A stretch of DNA of 64,000 bases from an uncultured Planctomycetota bacterium (GTDB taxonomy: Bacteria > Planctomycetota > UBA1135 > GCA-002686595). Made by a program: the position numbers and the translations under genes. Below the pieces are notes generated by a model. That model saw nothing but the letters and a program-made list of their open reading frames with translations, was not told the origin of the DNA and made no database searches. The stretch is taken from positions 1 to 64,000 of the forward strand of contig CAIYPP010000109.1 of the NCBI GenBank assembly GCA_903928115.1, read 5' to 3'. Shown piece after piece: positions 22,791 through 32,360 of this stretch; the first letter of the stretch is position 1; each line of letters starts with the position of its first letter.

Positions 22791-23638
22791 GGAGCAGGCT
22801 CCTTCGATGACTGAGGGCGGGACTCCACAGCGGCTTCGACGTCGACGGCGCGCTCGCCCGGGCCGGAACGCGCGATCTCGACGATCAGAGGCAAGTAGAT
22901 CGAGAACGATGTGCCCCGGCCGCGCGTGCTGGTCACGTGGATCGTGCCGAGGTGCTCCTCGATGATGCGCCGCGCCGTCGGAAGGCCGAGCCCTGTCCCG
23001 CCCTTCTTGTCGGACCAGTATTCGTCGAAGCAATGCTCCAGCGCATCGGGGCTCATCCCCGTGCCGGTGTCCGTGACGAGGACCTCGGCCCAGTTGCCAT
23101 CGCGGCGCACGCTCACGATGAGCTCACCGCCCTGCGGCATCGCCTCGCGCGCATTCTTGAGCAAGTTGAGAAGCGCCTGCTTGATCGCCGTCTCGTCGAG
23201 CATGACGAGCGGCATGCCGACCGCAAGGTCCACGAACTGGCGGATACCCGCCTGCGCATTCTCCGGCTCGACGAAGTCCACGAGCTCGCGCACGATCGCC
23301 GAGAGATCCTTCGGGGCGCGGTTGATCTGCGCGCCGCGGACGAAGCGCAGAAAGTCCTCGAGGATCGCCTCCATGCGTCCCACCTCGCGCTGGAGCGTCT
23401 TGATGCGATGCAGCGAGCGCTGCTCGCGCTGGGTGAGCTCCGGCGTGCCGTTCCCGCGGCCAGCGCCGGCCTTGCCCCAAGCCTCTTCCAAGAGCGCGAG
23501 ATTGATCGCGATCGTCGAGAGCGGGTTCTTGATCTCGTGCGCGAGACCTCCGGCCAAGCGCACCAAGAACGCCATCTGCTCCTGCGACGAGCGCGGCTTG
23601 GGGGAATGAGAGGTTGGCTTGGGCTCGGGGGTGTCCAT
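22787..23638 (-). CDS. Soluble NtrB-type sensor histidine kinase
   Basis: The 283-residue kinase has no membrane segment and no recognisable PAS domain, only about 25 residues before the DHp helix. The H-box reads AGGLAHEIKNPLSTI (His near 36), the N-box LLNLLKNAREAMPQGG, the G1 box DTGTGMS and the G2 box GTGLGLPTARRIIEEHLG. The Pro/Ser-rich N-terminus and Glu/Ala-rich C-terminus carry no domain. Input must therefore come through a partner protein, as for NtrB with PII. It forms a two-gene operon with the NtrC-type regulator and starts 72 bp from the divergent fusion gene. Confidence 0.93.
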
Positions 23639-23710
23639 GAAGCGCGAGGGCCAATAGGCTACAACGTCTGTGAGCGGCGCCCCAAGTGCGCTGCCCTTGG
23701 CGCACTCCCC

Positions 23711-24718
23711 ATGTCCCCTTCGCCCCAACGCATCGTGCCCCAGAAGGACGCGCCCGCCTCCGTGCTGCGGCCTGCAGCGGAGGTGCTTGCGCGTGGGCAG
23801 GTGGTGCTCCTGCCGACGGAAACGCTCTACACGGCCGTGGCGAGTGTCGACGCACGGAGCGCGCTGGAAGCACTCGCCCAGGCTTCGGGTCACGCTCTTG
23901 CGCGGCTCGTCCTCTCGCGGGAAGACGTCGCGGACGCGACCGCCCCGGTACTACGACTCTGCGAGCGGTACTGGCCCGGGCCCTTGATCCTCTCGCTGCT
24001 CGAACCTTGGCGTTCGCCCGCGGACCCCAACGCGCGGCGCGTGATCGAGCTCGCGGGCACTGCGTGTGTCGGCGTCGAGCTGTCCCGAACCGTCGAAGAG
24101 TCCCTCTCGAAGTTCGGAGTGGTGCCCGCGTGCATCGTCGACACCGGCGCTACACGCCTCGGCGAGCCGTCGGCCGTCCTCGAGCTCGCGCCGGGACGCA
24201 TGCGGCTCGTCCGCCCCGGACTGCTCGACCTCGAATCCCTGCGCGCGACGGCGGGGCTTCGGATCGGCTTCGTCTGCACGGGCAACACCTGCCGCAGCCC
24301 GATGGCCGAGGGTATCGCGCGGGCGCGCCTTGCCGCCCGACTCGGAACGCGTCCCGAGAAGCTCCACGAGCTCGGATTCAGCGTGCAATCCATGGGCGTG
24401 TACGCCGGCCCGGGCGATCCCGCCTCGCGCTTCGCCGTGGAGACTCTCGCCGCGCAGGGCATCGACATCTCCGCGCATCGCGCCCAGATGGCGCTACCCG
24501 AGCTGGTGGCGAAGCTCGATCGCGTCTACGCGTTGACGCGTTCCCATCTCGAGGCGCTGCGCATGTCGCTTCCTCCGGGCAAGGATCGACACTGCGCGCT
24601 GCTCGATCCGAAGGGGCGCGACATCGCCGATCCGATCGGTGGCCCGCGCTCGGCCTACGAAGCTACCGCCGCTCAGATCGCCAGCGCGATCGACGCCCGG
24701 CTGTCCGAGTGGGCGTGA
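23711..24718 (+). CDS. Fusion of degenerate Sua5/TsaC domain and YwlE-like phosphatase
   Basis: The 335-residue protein combines two domains. Residues about 15-180 follow the Sua5/YrdC fold (GQVVLLPTETLYTAVA near 30, CERYWPGPLILSL, GRMRLVRPG before the linker), which in active enzymes makes threonylcarbamoyl-AMP for tRNA t6A. Here YGL becomes YTA and the KxR substrate motif is not visible. Residues about 185-335 are a low-molecular-weight phosphatase: P-loop CTGNTCRSP near 190 and the general-acid segment DPIGGPRSAYE. Thr in the P-loop (usual LMW-PTP has Ile) is the mark of the arginine phosphatase YwlE. In B. subtilis ywlC (Sua5) and ywlE are near neighbours. A 7-bp hairpin (23685-23706) sits just before the ATG. 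Confidence 0.85.
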   Translation: MSPSPQRIVPQKDAPASVLRPAAEVLARGQVVLLPTETLYTAVASVDARSALEALAQASGHALARLVLSREDVADATAPVLRLCERYWPGPLILSLLEPWRSPADPNARRVIELAGTACVGVELSRTVEESLSKFGVVPACIVDTGATRLGEPSAVLELAPGRMRLVRPGLLDLESLRATAGLRIGFVCTGNTCRSPMAEGIARARLAARLGTRPEKLHELGFSVQSMGVYAGPGDPASRFAVETLAAQGIDISAHRAQMALPELVAKLDRVYALTRSHLEALRMSLPPGKDRHCALLDPKGRDIADPIGGPRSAYEATAAQIASAIDARLSEWA

Positions 24719-24728
24719 GCACGGCCGC

Positions 24729-27302
24729 TCAACGCGCCGCAAGCCAGTCCGCCGGAAGACCGAGCTGCATCGCGCGAGCTCCGGCGGGCGTCCGTGCGAT
24801 CTGCGGACAACTCTGTAGGGCCTTCTGAGCCGCCGAGCGGGCCGCGCGGAGATCACCCGCCGCATGGAGTGCCGCGGCCGCGTAGGCGTGGACATCTCCT
24901 CGCTCCGGACGCAGCTCGGCCGCGGTGACCACTTCGCGCACGGCCGTCGCGACATCTCCGCTGCCGAGCGCCGCAACACCCCTGCGCAAGCTTGCGGTGA
25001 ACTCGAGTTCCTCGCGGAACGCCAGCACCTCGGGGTCCCTCCTGCCTGCGGGATCCAGCGCGGCGAGCGCCTCGAGTGCGCGCTCGCGCGGAGCTTCCGG
25101 CGAGCTCTCGCCCCGTCGGGCAGCCAGCTCGGCCCAACCGTGGGCAATGCGCGCCTCTCGCAGCACCACGAGCGCGGAATCCCGAGCGGGCTCGCCCCAA
25201 CTCAGCCGACTCCCCTGCTGCTGCAACCGCTCGAGGTTGGCGGGAAGCCACGCGAGAACCGCAGTTCCGCTCGCCTTCGCGCGCCACGCGATCCAGGGAT
25301 CATCGTCCAGCAACGCGCGCGTGCCGCCCTCCCACGCCGCCAGCGAGGCGACATGGCGGGAAGCGATCCCGTCCGTGGTGTCGAGGCCGAGCTGCACGAG
25401 AGACGCGCGACAGTTCGCGCCCAGAGCGCGCAGCCGCTCTTCTCGAACGCGTGGCTCACCTTCTGTTCCCGTCAGCAAGAGCTGGGTGCCGAAGAGCCAC
25501 ACCCGCGCGTCGAGGAACGACCGCCCGAACGCTGCGAGCAGCGCGTCGAGCGTCTCGGGAGGAACCGCGTGCGGCGGAATCCACTGGCAGTAGACACCGC
25601 CGGGCCGCAGCGCACGCCGGGCCACTTCGTAGAACTCCGGCGTGTAGAGGTACACGCCGAACGGCGAGTCGGGCAGCAACGGCTCCATCGTCAGCACGTC
25701 GTAGCGCGCCTCCGCGCCCGCCAACGTGCGGCGTCCGTCGTCGATGATCACCCGAACGCGTGCGTGGTCGCCGAGCGCGCCGCGCTGAAGGTCGTCGAAC
25801 AGCGGCGCAGCAGCCACCACGGCGCTCGAAATCTCGAGCACATCGATCGAGCGCACCTCGTCGTGCAGCGAAACGGCGCCGAGGGTCGTGCCTGTCCCCA
25901 AGGCGAGTACCGCGACTCGCTCCGGCTCGGGATGCAGCAGGACAGGCAAGTGCCCCAGTGCACGCATGTACCGATAGTCGGGCCCATTGCCCGCGGCGCG
26001 GAACTGGTCCGTCAGCAGAGTGCGCTCGCCGAGGATGCCATCATCGACGACCGCGACGGAGAAGTGCTCGTCCTCGCGGAAGGAGCGAACCGTCAGCGCA
26101 GCATCGGTGAGCTTTGGGGAGAAGAGCGCTGGCGGAACGCGCGAGGCCGCGAGGGCTCCGAGCAACGCACCGAACAGCGCGAGAAGAGCCACAGCGCGCC
26201 GTGCACCCGTGCGCCAAGCCACGACGCACGCGAGTGCGGCGCCGAGAACCACCAGCAGTGCAATCGTCCCGCGAATTCCAAAGTGAGGCAGCACGAACGC
26301 ATGAACGAGCGGACCCGCGGCGAGCCCGCCCGCGACCTCAGCCGCGTACAAGTCTCCCAAGCGGCGCCCGCTCTCACCCTCACCGAGCGCATGCAAGCAC
26401 GGCACGACCGCGCCGAGAGGCGCCATCGTCGGGACCACCAAAACGAGCGCCATCGCGACGTCCCCGTACGCGCGAGCCCACTGCAGTACGCCCGCGGCGA
26501 ACAGCGGCCACGTCGAACCCAACGCGCACGCGGCCAGACACAGAGAGATGGCGAGACGGCCCAGTGGAATCCGCTGCGCCACGGCAGAACCGAGAGCGAG
26601 CGCGAGCAGAGAGATCGCGACGACAAGGAGGAGCTGCGACGCCTCGCTTCCGATCCACATCACCGCGACACGGGCGCACACCCACTCCAATCCGAGCCCC
26701 CACAGCGTGGTCAGCGCGACGAGGACCTGCGCCAGGCGGTCCGGCGGTGCGGGCGCCGATGCGACGTAGGTTCCTCCGTTGGAGAATTTGCCGAGCAAGC
26801 CAAACGCGCCCATCAACGCGAGCAGCCCGATCCCCGCGGCGGGAGCACGGCCCCACTCGGAGACGGCGAACCAGCCGACGAACCAAGCGCCCAACAAACA
26901 GCCGAGCAGGTTGCACGAGAGCAGAGCCCCAACGCGCGCCGCCGCACTCGCGCGGGCGGCGAGCGGCAGAAAATACCCCGACGCAACAGCCACGCACCCG
27001 AGGGCGACCAGAGCACGCAGCGTGCCCGCACCGTCGAAGCGTCGCGCGATCTCGGCGAGGACCACACCTGCGATGGCCAGCGCTGCCCCCACGAGCGCGC
27101 CCCGACGCACGGAAGCTCGACTGCGACCCGCGAGTGCGGCACCAAGGGCCCACCCGGCGACATAGGCACCGGGGCCATAGGCACCGGCAGCCGACTGTCC
27201 CGCCATCAGGCCAGCACGGCCAAGCCACACGGCCTGCAGCCCCATGCCTCCGGCCCCGGCCAGCGCCGCGGCGAGGTGCAGACCGAACCTCGGACCCGCC
27301 AT
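24729..27302 (-). CDS. Membrane-bound spermidine synthase-like protein
   Basis: The 857-residue protein has an N-terminal membrane half (about 1-420, roughly a dozen hydrophobic segments) fused to a spermidine-synthase-like Rossmann domain at about 425-650. That domain has VAVLALGTGTTLGAV, the DVLEIS acidic strand, VIIDDGRRTL and LYTPEFYEVARRALRPGGVYCQW. The last 170 residues are helical and TPR-like. Such fusions are common in Planctomycetota and other phyla, and whether they make polyamines is not proven. ATG at 27302 was chosen because it leaves 10 bp after the EIIA stop; an in-frame extension to 27392 overlaps that gene. It ends 10 bp from the convergent fusion gene. Confidence 0.82.
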   Translation of the reverse strand: MAGPRFGLHLAAALAGAGGMGLQAVWLGRAGLMAGQSAAGAYGPGAYVAGWALGAALAGRSRASVRRGALVGAALAIAGVVLAEIARRFDGAGTLRALVALGCVAVASGYFLPLAARASAAARVGALLSCNLLGCLLGAWFVGWFAVSEWGRAPAAGIGLLALMGAFGLLGKFSNGGTYVASAPAPPDRLAQVLVALTTLWGLGLEWVCARVAVMWIGSEASQLLLVVAISLLALALGSAVAQRIPLGRLAISLCLAACALGSTWPLFAAGVLQWARAYGDVAMALVLVVPTMAPLGAVVPCLHALGEGESGRRLGDLYAAEVAGGLAAGPLVHAFVLPHFGIRGTIALLVVLGAALACVVAWRTGARRAVALLALFGALLGALAASRVPPALFSPKLTDAALTVRSFREDEHFSVAVVDDGILGERTLLTDQFRAAGNGPDYRYMRALGHLPVLLHPEPERVAVLALGTGTTLGAVSLHDEVRSIDVLEISSAVVAAAPLFDDLQRGALGDHARVRVIIDDGRRTLAGAEARYDVLTMEPLLPDSPFGVYLYTPEFYEVARRALRPGGVYCQWIPPHAVPPETLDALLAAFGRSFLDARVWLFGTQLLLTGTEGEPRVREERLRALGANCRASLVQLGLDTTDGIASRHVASLAAWEGGTRALLDDDPWIAWRAKASGTAVLAWLPANLERLQQQGSRLSWGEPARDSALVVLREARIAHGWAELAARRGESSPEAPRERALEALAALDPAGRRDPEVLAFREELEFTASLRRGVAALGSGDVATAVREVVTAAELRPERGDVHAYAAAALHAAGDLRAARSAAQKALQSCPQIARTPAGARAMQLGLPADWLAAR

Positions 27303-27312
27303 GGGGGGCGCG

Positions 27313-27792
27313 TCAGCGCCGCGCAGCCGCGTCACCCGCAGCGAGGCTCTCCCAAGCCCGCGCGGCATCTGGCGCCGCCAGGATCGCCTCACGCACCCCG
27401 TCGTTGCCGAGGACGCGCGCGACGTCCGCCAGCGTGCGGATGTGGAGCAGCTTCTGCGAGCGCGGAATCACCAGCAGCACCACGATGCGCGTGGGCTGCC
27501 CGTCGATGCTCTCGAACTCCAGTCCGCGATCGCGCTGCACGATGCCCATGCACGCGACCACATGGTCCACCTGCTCGACGGCGGCATGCGGAATCGCGAT
27601 GCCACGCTCCATCCCGGTCGACATCGAGCGCTCGCGGGCGAGCACCTGCTCCACCACCGAACTGGCCGCGGCCGCGGGCAGCTTCCCCTGCACCACGAGG
27701 TTCTGCACCAGCTTCGAGATCGCGTCCCACTTGTCCCCGGGGTCGAAGCCGACGATCAAGTCGCCCGGCGCGAAGAGCTGTCGCAGTTCCAT
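27313..27792 (-). CDS. ptsN: PTS EIIA-type (PtsN-like) regulatory protein
   Basis: The 159-residue cytosolic protein is a fructose/mannitol-class EIIA domain. The phosphorylated histidine is His69 in RGIAIPHAAVE, and the following GIVQRDRGLEF and VVLLVIPRS strands match the family. With no EIIB/EIIC domain fused, it most resembles PtsN (EIIA-Ntr), which regulates rather than transports. It starts with ATG 12 bp before the window's TACCG-rich intergenic region and is followed directly by the membrane spermidine-synthase-like gene, with which it is probably cotranscribed. Confidence 0.86.
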   Translation of the reverse strand: MELRQLFAPGDLIVGFDPGDKWDAISKLVQNLVVQGKLPAAAASSVVEQVLARERSMSTGMERGIAIPHAAVEQVDHVVACMGIVQRDRGLEFESIDGQPTRIVVLLVIPRSQKLLHIRTLADVARVLGNDGVREAILAAPDAARAWESLAAGDAAARR

Positions 27793-27927
27793 ACACGGAT
27801 GATCCTACCGTGGGACGGGGGCCCTGCGAGATGGGTTGGGATCGACCGCACCTGCGCAGGAAGAAAGCGCAAGCCCGAGCGTCCGTCTGGTCGAGAGACT
27901 CCGTCCTCAAAGCCCACTCCCCCACCT

Positions 27928-27956
27928 TTGACTCGCTCCCGTGCGCTTCCTAGAGT
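27928..27956 (+). promoter_or_regulatory. Predicted promoter of the gspDEFGHIJ operon
   Basis: TTGACT (27928-27933) and TAGAGT (27951-27956) are 17 bp apart, matching 5 of 6 and 4 of 6 consensus positions. The start point would be near 27963 and the leader about 70 nt before the ATG at 28034. The region 27793-27927 between ptsN and this promoter shows nothing else that I can identify. Confidence 0.6.
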
Positions 27957-28033
27957 CCAAACCGCTGTCGCCTTCCGGCGCTAAGTTTGGCCTTTTCAAT
28001 GGGATACGCCCCTTCATGGGACACCTCGACCCG

Positions 28034-30643
28034 ATGAGCCGCCCCACTGCGCTCTGCCGCCCCGTCCTCTTGCCCCTGTGCCTCGCCGCGGCCTTCGCCT
28101 CCCCGACGTTCGCCCAGAGCGACGAGGACGCGGCCAAGCAGGACCTCGCCGAGAAGCAGGCCAAGGAACAGAGCCAAAAGCAGCAAGAACAGGCCAAGGC
28201 GCGCGCGCAGGAGGCCGTGGACGGCTTCGCCCGTGGTGCCCAGCCGCCGCTCCAGCCCGGCGCGGGCCAGCCGGGAGCGGTCCCCGCTCAGCCGGCGGCC
28301 GTCCAAGGCAATCCGCCCGCCCAGCCCGGCCGCAACGGCGCCGCTGCGGCCGGCTCGCAGCCCCCGCGCGGGCAGGGAGCGCCGCGCGGTGGCGCGAACG
28401 CGACCGCGCCCGCAGGTGGTGGGACGCTGCCCGCAGGGACGACGGGTGCGGGCTCGACGGCCACCACCGCCAGCACGGGCTCCGCGCAGGGTGCGGTCCC
28501 CAAGATTCAGGAGTCGGGCGACTTCTACATCCTCAATCTCGACGAAGAGGGTGAGTCCCTCGACCTCCTGTGGCTGACCAAGATGTGCCAGGTCGCCACC
28601 GGAAAGAACTTCAACTTCGACCAGAAGGTGGTTCAGCCCGCCCTGCTCGACGCCAAGGTGCGCATGTTCGGCGAGAAGCGCATCCCGAAGGCGGAGTTCT
28701 ACGAGTTCTATCAGATCCTGATGTTCATCCACGGGTTCACGATCACCAAGGTCGGACCCGACCACCTCGCCGTCTTCCTGATCCAGTCTTCGAGCCCTGC
28801 GCAGGCCGCTGCGGGCAAGGCGGTGCTGAAGGACGAGGCGATCTACATCCTGCCGGACGAGCTCGACAAGTACGCCGACCAAGTCGCGACGCAGATCATG
28901 ACCGTGCTGCACCTGCCGAACACGGACGTGCGCACGCTCGGCAGCTCGCTGCGCGGCGTCGTCGGCGGTCAGGGCAGCGAGCAGATGATCATGCCCGTCG
29001 CCAACACGCAAAGCGTCGTGCTGCGCGGGTTCGCGCCGCAGGTCGTGTCGGTCGCGCGCATCTTGAAGCTCGTCGACGACCTCGCGGGCCAAGACACGGG
29101 CGTCACGCCGCAGTTCGAGGTGATTCCCCTCGTGTTCGCGGCCGCCGAGGACCTCTCGGACATCCTCGAGCAGTTGCTCGAAGCGCGCAAGCGCGAGGCG
29201 CAGACACAGCGTCAGGCGAATCCGCAGGGGGCCACGGGCCAGATCTCCACCGGCGGCGGTGAGTCGAAGATCCTCACGTACCCGCGCACCAACTCGCTGC
29301 TCGTCATGGCGCTGCCCGAGGACATGACGGCGATCAAGGAACTCGTCGCCCGCCTCGACGTCGAGGTCGTCGAACCCGAGCGCACGTACCACGTGTATGC
29401 CCTCGACCACGCGAAGGCCGAGGAACTCGCCGAGGTGCTCGAGGACTTCATCGAAGGCGCGTCGCGCGTCGCGCAAGGTGGTCAGGCCGGCCGCGCGGGC
29501 GCTCAGCCTGCAGCGCAAGGACTCTCCAGCCGCGACAACGAGGTCATCGTCGTCCCCGACGAGACCACGAACTCGCTGCTGATCGCCGCGAGCCGTCGCC
29601 GCTACGAAGAGGTGGTCGAGCTGATCCAGCGCCTCGACCGCCGCCAAGAGCAGGTTCTGATCGAGACGGCGCTGATCGAGCTCTCGGGCCAGAACAACCT
29701 CGACATCGGCGTCGAGCTCGGCGGCGCCGACCTCCCCGGCTCGGGCTCGGGAAGCTTCGGTTTGACGAGCTTCGGCCTGTCGTCGTTCGAGGACTCCGAC
29801 GGCGACGGCGTGTTCGACCAGCGCATTCCCAACGAAGGCGCGCAGGGCATCACCGCCGGCCTGCTCGATGGAGACACGTTCAACCTGCCCGCGCTGATCG
29901 TCGCGCTCCAAGGCCGCACGGACACCAACGTGCTCAACATCCCGAGCGTGCTGGTCACCAACAACACCAGCGCGACGGTGAAGACCCTCGACGAGCAGCC
30001 GACGACGCAGATCACGGCGACGGGCGTCGGCGGTCAGACGCAGCAGAACTTCAACGACTACCAGAGCGCAGGCATCACGATGGAGATCTCTCCGTCGATC
30101 TCCGCCTCCGGCTACCTGCGCCTGCAGGTCTCGCTCGAAGTGGCCAACTTCCTCGGCCAAGCGAGCGGCGCGATTCCCCCGCCGCGAATCACGCGCACGA
30201 TCGTGACGCAGGTCAACGTCCCCAACGGCGACACCATGGTGGTCGGCGGCATCATCGTCGACAACAACACCAAGCAGCGCTCGATGATCCCGTGGCTCGG
30301 CGACATCCCGCTGCTCGGCGCGCTGTTCCGCCGCGACACGGACTCCGACACGCGCACAACGCTGTACTTCTTCGTGACGCCGCACATCCTGCGCGATCCG
30401 AACTTCGCCGACCTCGCGGAGATGAGCTACAAGGTCAAGCTCGAAGCCGCGGAAAAGATCGAGGCGGACCGCGTGCGCATCATCGACCCCAACTTCGGCA
30501 AGTCCGAAGGCGCGGTCGACCTCGGCGGCTTCGACGTGCCGCTGTTCCGCAGCCCCGGCTCCGGTGAGACGACGCCGGACATGGTCGGCGCCGACCCCAA
30601 GAAGCTCGACCAAGCCCAGCCTGACACCAAGGACCCGAAGTAG
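28034..30643 (+). CDS. gspD: Type II secretion outer-membrane secretin GspD
   Basis: The 869-residue protein forms the outer-membrane pore of the type II secretion system. A signal peptide ends near PTFAQS (about 27). An unusual Ala/Gly/Pro/Gln-rich stretch of about 110 residues follows before the N0 domain (about 155). The N1-N3 domains contain the low-complexity loops typical of GspD. The secretin core includes VLIETALIELSG, the VPNGDTMVVGGII segment and IPWLGDIPLLGALFRR before the final FVTPHIL. ATG at 28034 is chosen for the shorter signal peptide; ATG at 28016 is possible. No GspS-like pilotin gene is seen. The long disordered N-terminal insert is not found in the E. coli protein. Confidence 0.96.
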   Translation: MSRPTALCRPVLLPLCLAAAFASPTFAQSDEDAAKQDLAEKQAKEQSQKQQEQAKARAQEAVDGFARGAQPPLQPGAGQPGAVPAQPAAVQGNPPAQPGRNGAAAAGSQPPRGQGAPRGGANATAPAGGGTLPAGTTGAGSTATTASTGSAQGAVPKIQESGDFYILNLDEEGESLDLLWLTKMCQVATGKNFNFDQKVVQPALLDAKVRMFGEKRIPKAEFYEFYQILMFIHGFTITKVGPDHLAVFLIQSSSPAQAAAGKAVLKDEAIYILPDELDKYADQVATQIMTVLHLPNTDVRTLGSSLRGVVGGQGSEQMIMPVANTQSVVLRGFAPQVVSVARILKLVDDLAGQDTGVTPQFEVIPLVFAAAEDLSDILEQLLEARKREAQTQRQANPQGATGQISTGGGESKILTYPRTNSLLVMALPEDMTAIKELVARLDVEVVEPERTYHVYALDHAKAEELAEVLEDFIEGASRVAQGGQAGRAGAQPAAQGLSSRDNEVIVVPDETTNSLLIAASRRRYEEVVELIQRLDRRQEQVLIETALIELSGQNNLDIGVELGGADLPGSGSGSFGLTSFGLSSFEDSDGDGVFDQRIPNEGAQGITAGLLDGDTFNLPALIVALQGRTDTNVLNIPSVLVTNNTSATVKTLDEQPTTQITATGVGGQTQQNFNDYQSAGITMEISPSISASGYLRLQVSLEVANFLGQASGAIPPPRITRTIVTQVNVPNGDTMVVGGIIVDNNTKQRSMIPWLGDIPLLGALFRRDTDSDTRTTLYFFVTPHILRDPNFADLAEMSYKVKLEAAEKIEADRVRIIDPNFGKSEGAVDLGGFDVPLFRSPGSGETTPDMVGADPKKLDQAQPDTKDPK

Positions 30644-30649
30644 ACCGCC

Positions 30650-32353
30650 GTGGCCAGCCTGTCCGACCTGCTCGTCGACGCGGGGCTCTCGCGAGAGCGC
30701 CTCGAAGAGTGCCGCAAGCTCGCGGCGGACTCGGGCGACTCCCTCGACCGAGTGATCCTCCAGCGGGAGTATTTGGCGGAGTCGGCGCTCCTGCGCGCCT
30801 ACGCGCTCCACCTCGGCTTCGAGTACCGAGACTCCCTCGAGGACTTGCCGGTCCCTGCGGCGTTCATCCAGCGCATTCCGGTCCAGTTCGCGCGCAACTA
30901 CAACTTGGTCGCGATCGAGGAGCAGGATGGCATCCTCAAAGTTGCCACCTGCAACCCGCTCGATCCGCACCCGATGGACGACCTCTCGGCGCTCTACGGC
31001 GCCGACGTCGAGCCGGTGCTCGCGCCGAGACAGGAGATCACGCAGCTCATCGCGCGCGCCTATCGCCACAAGGCGGACGGTGTCGACGAGGCGCTGGCCG
31101 ACGTCGCCGAGGACGGCGACATCGCGGGCCTCGCGGAGAAGATCGAGGAGGGCGAGGACGTCCTCGACACCTCGAACAAGGCGCCGATCATCAAGCTCGT
31201 CAACACGATCTTGTTCCAGGCGCTGAAGCTGCGCGCGTCGGACGTGCACTTCCACCCCTATCCGGACCGAATGCAGGTCCGCTTCCGCATCGACGGCATC
31301 CTCTACGACATGGATCCGATCCCGCGGAAGGCGCTCGAAGCGATCGTCAGCCGCGTGAAGGTCATGGGCAAGATGGACATCGCCGAGCGCCGCTTGCCGC
31401 AGGACGGCCGCGCGACGATCAAGATCGGCGACGGCGAAGTCGACGTCCGCATCAGCTCGGTCCCCACGACTCAGGGCGAGCGCATCGTCATGCGTCTGCT
31501 CGACAAGACCGCCAAGCTCTACTCGCTCGAGGAGATCGGCCTCAGCGCGAAGAACGAAGCGATGCTGCGGGAATACTCGAGCTACAACCACGGCATCATC
31601 CTCGTCACCGGGCCCACGGGCTCGGGCAAGACGACGACGCTCTACGCGGCGCTTACCGAGGTCGACACGACCGAGAAGAACGTCCTGACGATCGAGGACC
31701 CTGCCGAGTACTCGCTGCCGGGTATCAGTCAGGTGCAGGTCAACGCCAAGAAGGGCCTGACGTTCGCCTCAGGACTTCGCTCGTTCTTGCGTCAGGACCC
31801 CGACGTGATGATGGTCGGTGAGATCCGCGACTTGGAGACCGCCGAGGTCGCCATCCGCGCGGCGCTCACGGGCCACCTCGTGTTCTCGACGGTCCACACC
31901 AACGACGCTCCCAGCACGGTGACCCGCCTCGTCGACCAAGGGGTCGAGCCGTATCTTGTGTCGAGCTCGATCGTGCTGGTGATCGCCCAGCGCCTCGTGC
32001 GCACGATCTGCAAGCACTGCAAGGTGATCATTCCGATCAACGACGAGTGGGCGGCGAAGTGCAAGAAGCTCGCGCTCACCCCGGAGGAGCTCGGTGGGCA
32101 GATCGCGTACGGAACCGGGTGCCAAGAGTGCTTCAACTCGGGCTACGCGGGCCGGACTGCGATCTACGAGTTCATGGAGATGAGCGAGGATCTGCGCACC
32201 CTCGTGATGAACGGAGCCAACGCGACGCAGCTCAAGAAGAAGGCCGTCGAGAACGGCATGATCTCGCTGCGCGCCGACGGTGTCGACAAGATCCGCTCGC
32301 GCCAGACCACGCCGGACGAGGTGCTGCGTGTGACGCAGCTGGACATGGGCTAG
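30650..32353 (+). CDS. gspE: Type II secretion ATPase GspE
   Basis: The 567-residue cytosolic hexameric ATPase drives pseudopilus assembly. Residues about 1-150 form the N1E domain that contacts GspL. The core has Walker A GPTGSGKTTT near 325, the Asp box VLTIEDPAEYS, Walker B FLRQDPDVMMVGEIRD and the His box HLVFSTVHTNDA. Near the C-terminus a tetracysteine zinc site has CKHC and CQEC pairs. It starts with GTG six bases after gspD, and gspF follows seven bases later. The domain order fits GspE or PilB; the neighbours decide for GspE. Confidence 0.95.
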   Translation: MASLSDLLVDAGLSRERLEECRKLAADSGDSLDRVILQREYLAESALLRAYALHLGFEYRDSLEDLPVPAAFIQRIPVQFARNYNLVAIEEQDGILKVATCNPLDPHPMDDLSALYGADVEPVLAPRQEITQLIARAYRHKADGVDEALADVAEDGDIAGLAEKIEEGEDVLDTSNKAPIIKLVNTILFQALKLRASDVHFHPYPDRMQVRFRIDGILYDMDPIPRKALEAIVSRVKVMGKMDIAERRLPQDGRATIKIGDGEVDVRISSVPTTQGERIVMRLLDKTAKLYSLEEIGLSAKNEAMLREYSSYNHGIILVTGPTGSGKTTTLYAALTEVDTTEKNVLTIEDPAEYSLPGISQVQVNAKKGLTFASGLRSFLRQDPDVMMVGEIRDLETAEVAIRAALTGHLVFSTVHTNDAPSTVTRLVDQGVEPYLVSSSIVLVIAQRLVRTICKHCKVIIPINDEWAAKCKKLALTPEELGGQIAYGTGCQECFNSGYAGRTAIYEFMEMSEDLRTLVMNGANATQLKKKAVENGMISLRADGVDKIRSRQTTPDEVLRVTQLDMG

Positions 32354-32360
32354 GTCCCCC

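Noticed and set aside
23685-23706. Hairpin before the Sua5-phosphatase start as a riboswitch
   Set aside because: It is a single 7-bp stem with an 8-nt loop; no conserved aptamer core is visible. It may only affect ribosome access.
24729-27792. EIIA and membrane spermidine-synthase-like genes as a new signalling system
   Set aside because: Adjacency alone does not support this; both families are common, and I see no third partner or shared motif.
27950-31591. A 1213-codon frame on the minus strand opposite gspD and gspE
   Set aside because: It is the antisense shadow of two certain genes; its composition is Arg/Asp/Val-rich and no motif appears.
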